A stretch of 10,617 nucleotides of DNA from Thioalkalivibrio sp. (GTDB taxonomy: Bacteria; Pseudomonadota; Gammaproteobacteria; Ectothiorhodospirales; Ectothiorhodospiraceae), in contig SLHN01000284.1 in the NCBI GenBank assembly GCA_007136145.1, positions 1-10,617 on the forward strand, in the 5' to 3' direction. The translations under genes were made by a program, and so were the position numbers. The first letter of the stretch is position 1, and every line of letters starts with the position of its first letter. The notes below the pieces were generated by a model. The model was not told the DNA's origin. It did no database searches and saw only the letters and a program-made list of their open reading frames with translations. This document shows, piece by piece, positions 1 to 8,010 of this stretch.

Positions 1-1018
1 CCTGCGCCGCAGGGCCAAGCGGGTGAAAATTCCACTCGGTAGGAGCGACGATCCGGTAATCCCGGACCGAGCCCTGCTCGACCTCCGCCCAGTGCAGCAG
101 AACTCCCCGGGCCATTTCCAGCGCAACGATCGCCTGGTCGCCGGCTGCATGCCCGAACACGATCGGCCGCGCCGGCTCGCCAACGCGCAGCGATTCCAGT
201 CCCAGCGCCAGTTCCAACACCCGCGCCACGAGACGAAACCAGGCGTCCGCCCCGCGTTGCTCGGTGCTTATCGCCGTGAACAGAGGATGTTCCTGATGAC
301 GCGCCAGTGGCCCCATCTCGAACACCTGTCCCTGCCAGTCCGGGCGCTGGTGGAAATCCGCGTCTCCGGGGATTCGCGCCTGGATATCCCGACCCAGCGG
401 CGCGAGATCGGCACTCCTGAACAGCGGCAGCGCCGACTGTCCCAGCCCGGTCAGACGCGGGCGCAACCGCCCCAGCAACCCGGCCAGCGGGGTCGGTCCC
501 TCCCGCAACCACGCATGAAACGGCTCGGCACCCGACGGATCCAGCCACGGTGCGGTGGCATCGCCAAAGAGACCAAGCGCCGTGGTTTCGGCCCAGGCGC
601 CGGCACTCTCCCGGTCATCGACGAAACGACCCCGCGCGGCCAGCAGCTCGCGCAGGGGTTCGGGCCGCGGTTCCTCACCCGCGACCCGGGGCCAGTCGAG
701 ACCGAGGCGCCACAGATGCTCGCGAATGTTTTCCAGCCGGATGCGCTCGGCCCATCCCCGGGTCTGGGCGGGTTCGAACCCGCCCTCGTCGATCAGCCGT
801 GACAAGGCTTCGGCGGAAACGGTCTGGGCGTCGCCGCAGAGGCTGTAAAGCTGCGGAATCACCTCCCGCGCGTAAGCGAGCGGCTTGCCGTGCAACAGGC
901 GCTGCGGCTGCGGTCGCCGCGACAATACCTCCGCGTGCAGCACCGCGTCGCCATCCCAGTACAGGCGCAGATCGACCCGACCCTCAGCGGGAATCGCCGT
1001 CATCGCTGCGGCCGTCAT
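1..1018 (-). CDS. hupK: HupK-like hydrogenase maturation protein (3' end off the left edge)
   Basis: Read on the minus strand from an ATG at 1018, the frame stays open to the window edge, giving 339 residues without a stop. It looks like a degenerate hydrogenase large subunit. Residues 234-240 (EMGPLAR) match the EVGPLAR block of HynL in this window. Residues 303-331 (ARGVLLHW, then APTEWNFHP) match the HynL stretch with PRGALMHY and VPTTWN. Where a catalytic large subunit has its N-terminal CxxC, this protein has one cysteine (LCGDAQ, Cys61), as in the HupK family. HupK proteins are thought to act as scaffolds in assembly of the NiFe site; that role is family knowledge. A second in-frame ATG at 1003 is possible; neither has a clear ribosome binding site. 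The start overlaps the end of the hybE-like gene by 35 bp, suggesting translational coupling. The family is usually about 350-380 residues, so only a short C-terminal part is missing. Confidence 0.85.
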   Translation of the reverse strand, partial: MTAAAMTAIPAEGRVDLRLYWDGDAVLHAEVLSRRPQPQRLLHGKPLAYAREVIPQLYSLCGDAQTVSAEALSRLIDEGGFEPAQTRGWAERIRLENIREHLWRLGLDWPRVAGEEPRPEPLRELLAARGRFVDDRESAGAWAETTALGLFGDATAPWLDPSGAEPFHAWLREGPTPLAGLLGRLRPRLTGLGQSALPLFRSADLAPLGRDIQARIPGDADFHQRPDWQGQVFEMGPLARHQEHPLFTAISTEQRGADAWFRLVARVLELALGLESLRVGEPARPIVFGHAAGDQAIVALEMARGVLLHWAEVEQGSVRDYRIVAPTEWNFHPLGPAAQ

Positions 1019-1526
1019 GGGTCAGAAAATCGCCGCGCAGCACGCTTCGCCGGTCGAAATCGGCGTTCACGTTGCGGCGCAGCGCGGCGATCGGACCTCC
1101 CGTTCCACGCTGCGGCTCGACCGGGAGCAGGTCGGGGCCGCGTTGCAACAGCAGCGACAGTATCTCGAACGCGACCGCGCGAGCGGCGTCCTGGTCCGTA
1201 AACTGGAACATCGGGGAAAACAGGGAACAGGTTTCGTAGGCACCAATCCCCTCCTCCCAGGCGCCGACGAAATCGACCGGGCCGCGAGGCAGATCCCGCG
1301 GCTCGGTGCCACCCGGCGCGATCGCGTTGGCGTCGGGCAGACGCAGCAGATTCATCGACCACGGCGTGATCAACACGCCAACACGCGCCGCGCCGCTGCG
1401 GCGAAACCCGACCGCCTCGACCGTCAGTGCATCGTGCAGCAGCGGCATGTCGGCCATTCGTTCGGACTGAATTCTGGTGAATACCGCTTCCAGTTGCTGC
1501 CGAACGGCTTTGGACTCCTCGCTCAA
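984..1526 (-). CDS. hupJ: HybE/HupJ-family [NiFe]-hydrogenase assembly chaperone
   Basis: This 180-residue protein matches the HybE/HupJ chaperone family. Family-typical blocks are ERMADMPLLHDALTVEAVGF (residues 22-41), VLITPWSMNLLRLP (51-64), VDFVGAWEEGIGAYETCSLFSPMF (84-107) and a C-terminal RRSVLRGDFL (159-168). The known role is as a cytoplasmic proofreading and assembly factor for Tat-exported hydrogenases, helping to delay export until the large and small subunits are mature. The frame is open further upstream, but that part is out-of-frame overlap with the hupF-like gene. I place the start at a TTG (1526-1524), which gives the sequence LSEESKAVRQ and lies only 7 bases after the hupF stop. 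No strong Shine-Dalgarno precedes it, so coupled re-initiation is likely. An internal Met at residue 24 would cut into the conserved region and is less likely. E. coli HybE is about 160 residues. Confidence 0.87.
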   Translation of the reverse strand: MSEESKAVRQQLEAVFTRIQSERMADMPLLHDALTVEAVGFRRSGAARVGVLITPWSMNLLRLPDANAIAPGGTEPRDLPRGPVDFVGAWEEGIGAYETCSLFSPMFQFTDQDAARAVAFEILSLLLQRGPDLLPVEPQRGTGGPIAALRRNVNADFDRRSVLRGDFLTHDGRSDDGDSR

Positions 1527-1533
1527 AACACCG

Positions 1534-1821
1534 CTACCGGGGCGGACCCATTGCCGACGGCAGCTGCAGATCGGCGAAAAAATCGTCCAGGTCGGTCTCG
1601 CCCTGGGTCGCTGCCTCGAGGGCCAGAACCGCATCGTCGAGCTGGCGGGCGTGTGCGGGATCCAGCACCTCGCGCGCCGTGTCGATGATCGCCAACACCC
1701 AGGTCCCGACCGGCTGCGGCCCAATCAGCATCATGTTCAGACGACGCTGTTCGCCCCGGCGTTCGCACAGCGCGCTGAACTCACCAGATTCGACCACCTG
1801 CATCGGTATACCCAAACACAT
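1534..1821 (-). CDS. hupF: HypC/HupF-family hydrogenase maturation chaperone
   Basis: This 95-residue protein begins MCLGIPMQVVE, the diagnostic N terminus of the HypC/HupF/HybG family. Cys2, after removal of Met1, is the residue that binds the Fe(CN)2CO precursor and the large subunit. A second family block is VGTWVLAIIDTAREVLD (38-54). HypC-type proteins carry the iron centre from HypD to the hydrogenase large-subunit precursor. The start ATG at 1821-1819 is chosen because the diagnostic MCLG begins there and a good ribosome binding site (AGAAGGA on the minus strand, about 1831-1838) lies just upstream. The longer open frame to 1941 has no family similarity. The length, the acidic C-terminal extension (residues 74-84) and the position with hybE/hupJ and hupK genes point to the HupF branch rather than general HypC, but this is a soft distinction. 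It is the first gene of the leftward accessory operon. Confidence 0.9.
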   Translation of the reverse strand: MCLGIPMQVVESGEFSALCERRGEQRRLNMMLIGPQPVGTWVLAIIDTAREVLDPAHARQLDDAVLALEAATQGETDLDDFFADLQLPSAMGPPR

Positions 1822-1957
1822 CGCGTTTCCATCCTTCTGCCGTTCGACGCCACCAGCGGCGTTCCGGGAACAGTCTGCCAGATCAGGCGGTTTCCGGTCT
1901 GATGGAAAACGTCCCGGGCCAGCGCAGCCACCTTCCCACACTGGAACGGATCCGAAT

Positions 1958-1971
1958 GTGATCTAGATCAC
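1958..1971. promoter_or_regulatory. FNR/CRP-type operator in the divergent control region
   Basis: GTGATCTAGATCAC is a perfect 14-bp palindrome lying near the middle of the 277-bp region between hupF and hupD. The core TGAT-N4-ATCA matches the FNR/Anr consensus TTGAT-N4-ATCAA at all positions but the outermost one of each half (G for T and C for A). The wider TGTGA-N6-TCACC also fits the CRP consensus TGTGA-N6-TCACA with one mismatch, so an FNR-like or CRP-like regulator is equally possible from sequence alone. It is centred about 134 bp before the hupD ATG and about 144 bp before the hupF ATG, so it could serve both operons. FNR-type control (FnrT) of hyn genes is known in Thiocapsa. I could not identify convincing -10 elements at the expected distances. 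Confidence 0.6.
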
Positions 1972-2015
1972 CGTCGCAGAGCGCGTCCTCCCTCATCCTT
2001 TGCTCAGCAGGAGCA

Positions 2016-2033
2016 TATGCAAATATTTGCATA
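2016..2033. promoter_or_regulatory. Perfect 18-bp AT-rich palindrome, probable operator
   Basis: TATGCAAATATTTGCATA is perfectly self-complementary over 18 bp and sits in a short AT-rich island (2013-2040) inside GC-rich DNA, 65 bp before the hupD start codon. Perfect dyads of this size are typical of dimeric helix-turn-helix regulators. It could overlap or follow the promoter of the plus-strand operon; if the FNR-like site at 1958-1971 acts at about -41, the transcript would begin near 2006 and this dyad would lie just downstream. I do not recognise it as the consensus of any particular regulator. In RNA it could form a 7-bp stem with an ATAT loop, so an mRNA role is an alternative. Confidence 0.5.
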
Positions 2034-2065
2034 ATAAACACGGATTTGTCACACCCATTGGCAGT

Positions 2066-2080
2066 CGGCAGGCTTTGCCG
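2066..2080 (+). other. Small hairpin in the hupD leader
   Basis: CGGCA and TGCCG form a 5-bp perfect stem around a GGCTT loop, ending 10 bases before the hupD Shine-Dalgarno (AGGA at 2091-2094). It is small and may be chance. If transcribed it could modestly affect access to the ribosome binding site. Confidence 0.2.
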
Positions 2081-2098
2081 GCATCGCGACAGGAACCG

Positions 2099-2626
2099 AT
2101 GATCACCAGTCATGACCAGACCGAAATTCCACCACTCGTCCCGGCAGCGATCAAGAGCGATACGGTGCTGGTTCTGGGGCTTGGAAACATCCTCCTGACC
2201 GATGAGGGTGTCGGCGTGCATATCGTCAACCGTCTTGCCCGCGAACAGCGGGGGCAGACGGATATCGAGTTCATGGATGGAGGCACCCTCAGCTTCACGC
2301 TGGCCAACGCGATCGTTGCCACCGACGCGCTGATCGTCGTCGACACCGCGGCGCTGGACGCGCCTCCCGGCACGATTCGGGTCTTCGAGGGCGACGCGAT
2401 GGACCAGTTCATCAGTACCGGTGGCAAGAGCAGCGTGCATGAGGTCAGTCTGTCCGATCTGCTCGCCGTCACCGCCCTCGAAGGTCTCCTCCCTGCCCGA
2501 CGCGCACTGGTCGGCATCCAGCCGCAGAACTTTGATTGGGGCGAACAACCCACCGAAGTCGTGGCGAACGCGATTCCGGAAGCCTGCGCGACGGTGATGG
2601 AAATCGCGACGAGGTGGCGTCCATGA
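2099..2626 (+). CDS. hupD: HupD/HyaD-type hydrogenase maturation endopeptidase (peptidase family M52)
   Basis: This 175-residue protein opens with the M52 signature VLVLGLGNILLTDEGVGVH (residues 23-41). The three metal ligands known from E. coli HybD (Glu16, Asp62, His93) correspond to Glu36 (TDEGVG), Asp82 (VVDTAAL) and His114 (SSVHEVSL). The Glu-Asp spacing is identical and the Asp-His spacing differs by one. The enzyme recognises nickel in the large-subunit precursor and cuts after the last His of DPCxxCxxH; here the substrate should be HynL, encoded further down the same operon. The ATG at 2099 has AGGAACC just upstream and gives a normal family length. An ATG at 2000 would add an unconserved 33-residue leader that overlaps the 18-bp palindrome. 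The stop overlaps the next start as ATGA. Proteases of this kind usually follow the structural genes; here it leads the operon. Confidence 0.93.
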   Translation: MITSHDQTEIPPLVPAAIKSDTVLVLGLGNILLTDEGVGVHIVNRLAREQRGQTDIEFMDGGTLSFTLANAIVATDALIVVDTAALDAPPGTIRVFEGDAMDQFISTGGKSSVHEVSLSDLLAVTALEGLLPARRALVGIQPQNFDWGEQPTEVVANAIPEACATVMEIATRWRP

Positions 2627-3057
2627 GCCTTAAAGACATTCCCGTCCACTTCGACCCGGGCCCGGAACCGGACGGCTCCGCACCCACCGGGATGGCGCTG
2701 GCCCTGCTGCAAGAGGTCGCGGATCACCTGCGGACCGTTGCCGATGGCGGCGAGCGTCAGATCGTCGAACTCGGCAATCTGCCACTCAGCGACGGCGACT
2801 TCCGTCTGCTGGAAGAAAAACTCGGCCGTGGCGAAGTCGAGGCGACGATCAGCGCCTCCGGACGCACCGAGGTGTTCGAAACCGCATACACCGGTGTCTG
2901 GTGGGTGAAATATTTCAATGAAGGCGACCATCCGGCCGCCCAGCAACTGGAAATCGGCACGGTGCCGATGATCCTCGAGGCGCACCCGGATGACATCCAG
3001 GCGAGCGCCGAAAATTTTTCACGACTGTTCGATGAAACTGTAAGGAATTCGCATTGA
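2623..3057 (+). CDS. hupH: Short HupH/HyaF-like hydrogenase expression protein
   Basis: This 144-residue protein resembles one conserved domain of HupH/HyaF. The typical blocks are QIVELGNLPLSDGDFRLLEEKLGRGEVEATI (46-76), FETAYTGVWWVKYFNEGD (85-102) and QQLEIGTVPMILEAHPDDI (107-125). HupH/HyaF proteins are accessory factors thought to help maturation of the small subunit and its Fe-S clusters; the mechanism is not settled. Full-length E. coli HyaF is about 285 residues, so this version carries only about half. The reading frame is clean, with a proper start (ATG at 2623 overlapping the hupD stop, GAGGTGG upstream) and stop, so it looks like a naturally single-domain form rather than a broken gene. 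It lies between the protease gene and hynS, in keeping with a small-subunit role. The family call is firm, the exact symbol less so. Confidence 0.8.
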   Translation: MSLKDIPVHFDPGPEPDGSAPTGMALALLQEVADHLRTVADGGERQIVELGNLPLSDGDFRLLEEKLGRGEVEATISASGRTEVFETAYTGVWWVKYFNEGDHPAAQQLEIGTVPMILEAHPDDIQASAENFSRLFDETVRNSH

Positions 3058-3097
3058 CCACTCGCAATCCCGTAACGACTTGCACAAGGGGGTCGGC

Positions 3098-4159
3098 ATG
3101 AAAGAGCATGATTTGACGTTAGGCGAGGAATTGCGCCGCCAGGGTATCTCCAGGCGTTCCTTCCTCAAGTTCTGCGCTGGGGTCGCCTCTTCGATGGCGA
3201 TTCCCGCCGCGATGGTGCCGGCAATGGCCGATTCCCTGGCCCAGGCTCGCAGGCAGTCGGTGATCTGGATGGCGTACCAGGAGTGCACCGGGTGCATCGA
3301 GTCGCTCACCCGCTCCTTCGCGCCAACGGTCGAGAACCTGATTTTCAACTTTGTGTCGCTCGACTTCCAGCACGCGTTGCAGGCAGCATCGGGTGATCGC
3401 GCCGTCGAGGCATTGAAGACCGCGATGAAGGAAAACTGGGGCAAGTACCTGGTCCTTGTCGACGGTTCCATCCCGCTGAAGGACGACGGCATCTATTCCG
3501 TATCGCACGGGCAGACCCACCTTGAATCGGTACGCGAGTTGGCCGAGGGGGCCGCCGCGATCGTCAGCATCGGAACCTGCGCCAGCTTTGGTGGTGTGGG
3601 CGCGGCCAGGCCCAATCCGACCGGTGCCGTCGGCATCGACCAGATCATCACCGACAAGCCAATCCTGAACGTCCCGGGCTGTCCGCCGATGCCCGAAGTG
3701 ATGACCGGCGTGCTGACCAGCTTCCTCGCCTTCGGAGCGCTGCCCGAGGTGGACAGCCTCAAGCGGCCGCGCGCGTTCTTCGCCGACACCATCCACGACC
3801 GCTGCTACCGCCGTGCATTCTACGACCGCGGCCTGTTCGCCGACAGCTTCGACGACGAGGGAGCACGAAAGGGTTACTGCCTGTACCGGCTCGGCTGCAA
3901 GGGCCCGGTCACGCACAACGCCTGCGCAACCCTGAAGTTCAATGGCGGCGTCAGCTGGCCTATCCAATCCGGCCATGGCTGTCTTGGCTGCTCCGAACCC
4001 AACTTCTGGGACAAGGAGAGCTTCTACAAGCCGCTGTCCGCTGGCCAGTGGGGCAGCGCGGAAGGCATCGCGATGGCGGCAGCCGCGGGTGTCGCGCTGG
4101 GAGCCGCGTCGGCCGTAATGTCCCGTCGCAATCAAGACAAGATCTCGGGAGGCAAGTAG
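3098..4159 (+). CDS. hynS: [NiFe]-hydrogenase small subunit, Tat-exported, HynS type
   Basis: This 353-residue protein is the electron-transfer subunit of a periplasmic membrane-attached uptake-type hydrogenase. Residues 18-25 (SRRSFLKF) form a twin-arginine signal, with likely cleavage near residue 44 (AMA-D). All cluster ligands are visible: proximal [4Fe-4S] Cys63, Cys66, Cys161, Cys195; distal [4Fe-4S] His233, Cys236, Cys261, Cys267; medial [3Fe-4S] Cys276, Cys295, Cys298. The extra proximal cysteines of oxygen-tolerant enzymes are absent: ECTGCIES has Ile, and GTCASFGG has Gly. A weak hydrophobic C-terminal stretch (about 323-341, Ala-rich) followed by Arg and Lys could anchor it to the membrane. 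The ATG at 3098 is chosen because AAGGGGG at 3086-3092 lies at the right distance; an upstream in-frame TTG at 3080 would overlap that site. It starts 40 bp after hupH and ends 2 bp before isp1. Confidence 0.95.
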   Translation: MKEHDLTLGEELRRQGISRRSFLKFCAGVASSMAIPAAMVPAMADSLAQARRQSVIWMAYQECTGCIESLTRSFAPTVENLIFNFVSLDFQHALQAASGDRAVEALKTAMKENWGKYLVLVDGSIPLKDDGIYSVSHGQTHLESVRELAEGAAAIVSIGTCASFGGVGAARPNPTGAVGIDQIITDKPILNVPGCPPMPEVMTGVLTSFLAFGALPEVDSLKRPRAFFADTIHDRCYRRAFYDRGLFADSFDDEGARKGYCLYRLGCKGPVTHNACATLKFNGGVSWPIQSGHGCLGCSEPNFWDKESFYKPLSAGQWGSAEGIAMAAAAGVALGAASAVMSRRNQDKISGGK

Positions 4160-4161
4160 CC

Positions 4162-4815
4162 ATGACACTCCTCGACTTTGCACGCGGTCCTGCGATGCAG
4201 ATCGCGATCATCATTTTCGTGCTGGGTATCTTCTGGCGCCTGGTCGGTGTCTGGGCACTGCGCCAAAAGAAGGATCTCTCCGAGCCCCGCCAGAAAGGCG
4301 CCTGGATCGGTGGCATCAAGGGGCTGTTCGTTCACGCCTGGCCCTACAAGCCGTTTGTTCCGAAGGTGGGTACACAGTACATCGTCGGCTACATCATCCA
4401 CCTCGGCCTGTTCATCGTGCTGATTTTCGGCACGCCGCATATGCTGTTTTTCGCCGATATCGTCGGCTTCACCTGGTGGACACTGCCGGGCGGAGTGATC
4501 ACGGCCGTCTCGGTGATCACCTTGGTGGCGCTGTTCGTCGCACTGGCCAAGCGCCTGGTGAACCCGGTGCAGAGGCTGATCTCCAACTTCGATGACTACG
4601 CCGCCTGGTTCCTGACCACGGCGCCGTTCGTCACCGGCCTGATGACCAAGATGAACCTTTGGCCACATTATGAAACCGGACTGGCGATCCATATCCTCAG
4701 CGTCTGGCTGCTGCTGATCTACTTCCCGTTCGGCAAGTTGATGCACTCGTTCTGGTTCGTTGTATCGCGTTACACCACCGGTTCCCGCTTCGCGCGCAGG
4801 GGAGGCATGTCATGA
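4162..4815 (+). CDS. isp1: Isp1, integral membrane cytochrome b-like electron carrier
   Basis: This 217-residue protein has about five hydrophobic segments (near residues 12-33, 72-97, 110-129, 146-161 and 172-198) and resembles the NarI/DsrM/HdrE family of diheme membrane subunits. His177 and His195 are 18 residues apart, the same spacing I recall for the haem-ligand pair His187/His205 of NarI; His80 and His93 are candidates for the partner ligands. Haem binding is inference. In Thiocapsa, Isp1 is encoded between hynS and hynL and is needed for in vivo electron flow from the hydrogenase; this gene occupies the same place. The start ATG at 4162 follows the hynS stop by 2 bp and has GGGAGG at 4147-4152. 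The end overlaps isp2 as ATGA. It probably replaces the usual HupC/HyaC cytochrome b, which is not seen here. Confidence 0.9.
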   Translation: MTLLDFARGPAMQIAIIIFVLGIFWRLVGVWALRQKKDLSEPRQKGAWIGGIKGLFVHAWPYKPFVPKVGTQYIVGYIIHLGLFIVLIFGTPHMLFFADIVGFTWWTLPGGVITAVSVITLVALFVALAKRLVNPVQRLISNFDDYAAWFLTTAPFVTGLMTKMNLWPHYETGLAIHILSVWLLLIYFPFGKLMHSFWFVVSRYTTGSRFARRGGMS

Positions 4816-6175
4816 GCAACAAGACCGTTACCGAAATCGAACTCGACCTCGAGTCCAAGCGCCTCTCGGTACGCAAGCCCGAGGAACGCTTCGACGTCCA
4901 GGGCGAGATGAGCGACGACGAACGCATCGAGAAGGCGATGCTGAACTTCGCCAAGGACTTCGGGCGCGTCTCGGCGACCTACATGGAGTCCTGCATCCAC
5001 TGCGGTGCCTGCGCCCATGCCTGTCCGTTCTATGAGGCCAGCGGGGATCCGCGGCACACGCCGATCTGGAAGATCGAACCGTTCAAGCAGGCATACAAGC
5101 GCGAAGCCGGGCCCCTGGCCTTCGTGTACAAGACGCTGAACCTGAAGCCGAAGGTCACGGTCGACGAGCTCAAGAACTGGCAGGAACTGCTGTACGACAC
5201 CTGCACCATGTGCGGGCGCTGCACGCTGATCTGCCCGATGAGCATCGACATCGCCACCTTGGTCGGCATGGCGCGCCACGCGATGTTCCACGCCGGTCTG
5301 GTTCCACACGAGCTGTACACTGTCACCGAAAAGGCCTTCAAGGAAGGCAGCCCGTTGGGAGCCACCCCTCAGGTCTTCGAGGACCGCATCGAGTGGATGG
5401 GCGACGAGCACGAAGTCGAAATGCACGTCGACGAGGATCAGGCGGACGTGCTGGTGCTGATGTCCTCGATCGAGATCCAGAAATACCCGGAATCGATGGC
5501 CGCGACCGCGAAGATCCTGAACCACATGGGCAAGTCCTGGACCTTCCGCACCGACGGATACGAGGCAACCAACTTCGGAATGCTGTCCGGCAACACCGCC
5601 TGGCAGAAAGACATGTCGATGAAGATCATCAACGCCGCCGAGAAGATCGGCGCCAAGCTGGTGATCCTCCCCGAGTGCGGTCATGCCTACCAGGCGCTAC
5701 GCTGGCAGGGTGCGAACATGTACGGCAAGCCCCTGCCGTTCCAGGTACAGCACATTTCGGAATTCCTTGCCGACGCCATCGACGCGGGCGCGATCAAGCT
5801 GAAAACCCTGAACAAGTCGGTCGCATTCCACGACCCCTGCCAGGTCTCGCGTCGCGGCGGTGCGACGCCGGCGCCCAGAAAGGTCCTGGAGGCCTTGGGC
5901 GTGGAGCAGAGGGAAACGGAGAGCGGCGGCAACATGAATCTGTGCTGTGGCGGTGGCGGCGGAGTGATCACGATTCACCGCGCCGACACCCTGCGGTACA
6001 AGATCATGGGCAACAAGTTCCGGCAACTCGACGCCACCGGTGCCGAGATGATGGTTACCAGTTGCTCGAACTGCCGTCAAAACTTCGACGACAGCGGCGA
6101 GAAGCTGAACTGGGGCAAAGAGATGAACAGCCTGCTCGAACTAGTGGCTGACAACCTTGTTGAGGAGGCCAAGTG

Positions 6176-6176
<1 letters not shown>
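4812..6176 (+). CDS. isp2: Isp2, HdrD/DsrK-like iron-sulfur protein
   Basis: This 454-residue soluble protein has the plan of the heterodisulfide reductase subunit HdrD and of DsrK. Two [4Fe-4S] ferredoxin motifs come first: Cys61, 64, 67, 71 (CIHCGACAHAC) and Cys131, 134, 137, 141 (CTMCGRCTLIC). Two CCG-type halves follow. The second has a full motif, Cys343 (HDPC), Cys378-Cys379 (NLCCGGGGG), Cys418 and Cys421 (TSCSNC), which in HdrB/HdrD proteins holds a special [4Fe-4S] cluster. The first half keeps only Cys289 (PECGHAY) and has FGMLSG in place of CCG. No signal peptide is seen, so it probably sits on the cytoplasmic side with Isp1. The role, passing electrons between the hydrogenase via Isp1 and a cytoplasmic or quinone partner, is inferred from Thiocapsa. 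GGGGAGG upstream supports ATG 4812; the gene ends overlapping the hynL start. Confidence 0.92.
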
Positions 6177-7915
<1,739 letters not shown>

Positions 7916-7926
7916 CAGACGGCTTT

Positions 7927-7955
7927 CCCGAGGGCATGCAAGCGCGTGCCCCGGG
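7927..7955 (+). terminator. Hairpin directly after hynL (first of two)
   Basis: GGGCATGC (7932-7939) pairs with GCGTGCCC (7944-7951) around an AAGC loop with one G-U pair. The stem extends outward by CCCG (7927-7930) with CGGG (7952-7955) across one bulged A. Only a short pyrimidine run (CTTTCT) follows, so on its own it is a weak terminator; it may instead stabilise the 3' end of the hynL mRNA. Confidence 0.5.
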
Positions 7956-7981
7956 CTTTCTGGCCTACCCGGCCAACACAG

Positions 7982-8010
7982 GGCCGGAGGAGAAATCCTC
8001 TGGCCTTTTT
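7982..8010 (+). terminator. Intrinsic terminator of the hupD-hynL operon
   Basis: GGCCGGAGGA (7982-7991) and TCCTCTGGCC (7996-8005) form a 10-bp stem with one G-T pair, closed by a GAAA tetraloop and followed directly by TTTTT (8006-8010). It lies 66 bp after the hynL stop. This is the classic rho-independent form and marks the end of the six-gene operon. Confidence 0.88.

Noticed and set aside
23..1688. Long plus-strand open frames of 259, 229 and 267 codons
   Set aside because: They are antisense shadows of the hupK and hybE genes. Their products are Arg/Pro/Gln-rich without family similarity, while the minus strand gives recognisable hydrogenase accessory proteins.
2057..2079. Possible sigma-54 promoter (TGGCAG...TTTGC) before hupD
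   Set aside because: The GG and GC elements are not separated by the required 10 bases, so it does not fit a -24/-12 promoter.
1883..2985. Minus-strand open frames opposite hupD and hupH (221 and 291 codons)
   Set aside because: They lie opposite two well-supported genes and show no domain; high GC lengthens such antisense frames.
3054..3082. Possible internal promoter (TTGACC) before hynS
   Set aside because: A -35-like hexamer is present but nothing resembling a -10 lies 16-18 bases downstream.
5210..6151. Plus-strand 313-codon frame inside isp2
   Set aside because: Out-of-frame shadow of isp2, Arg-rich and without the cysteine motifs seen in the true frame.
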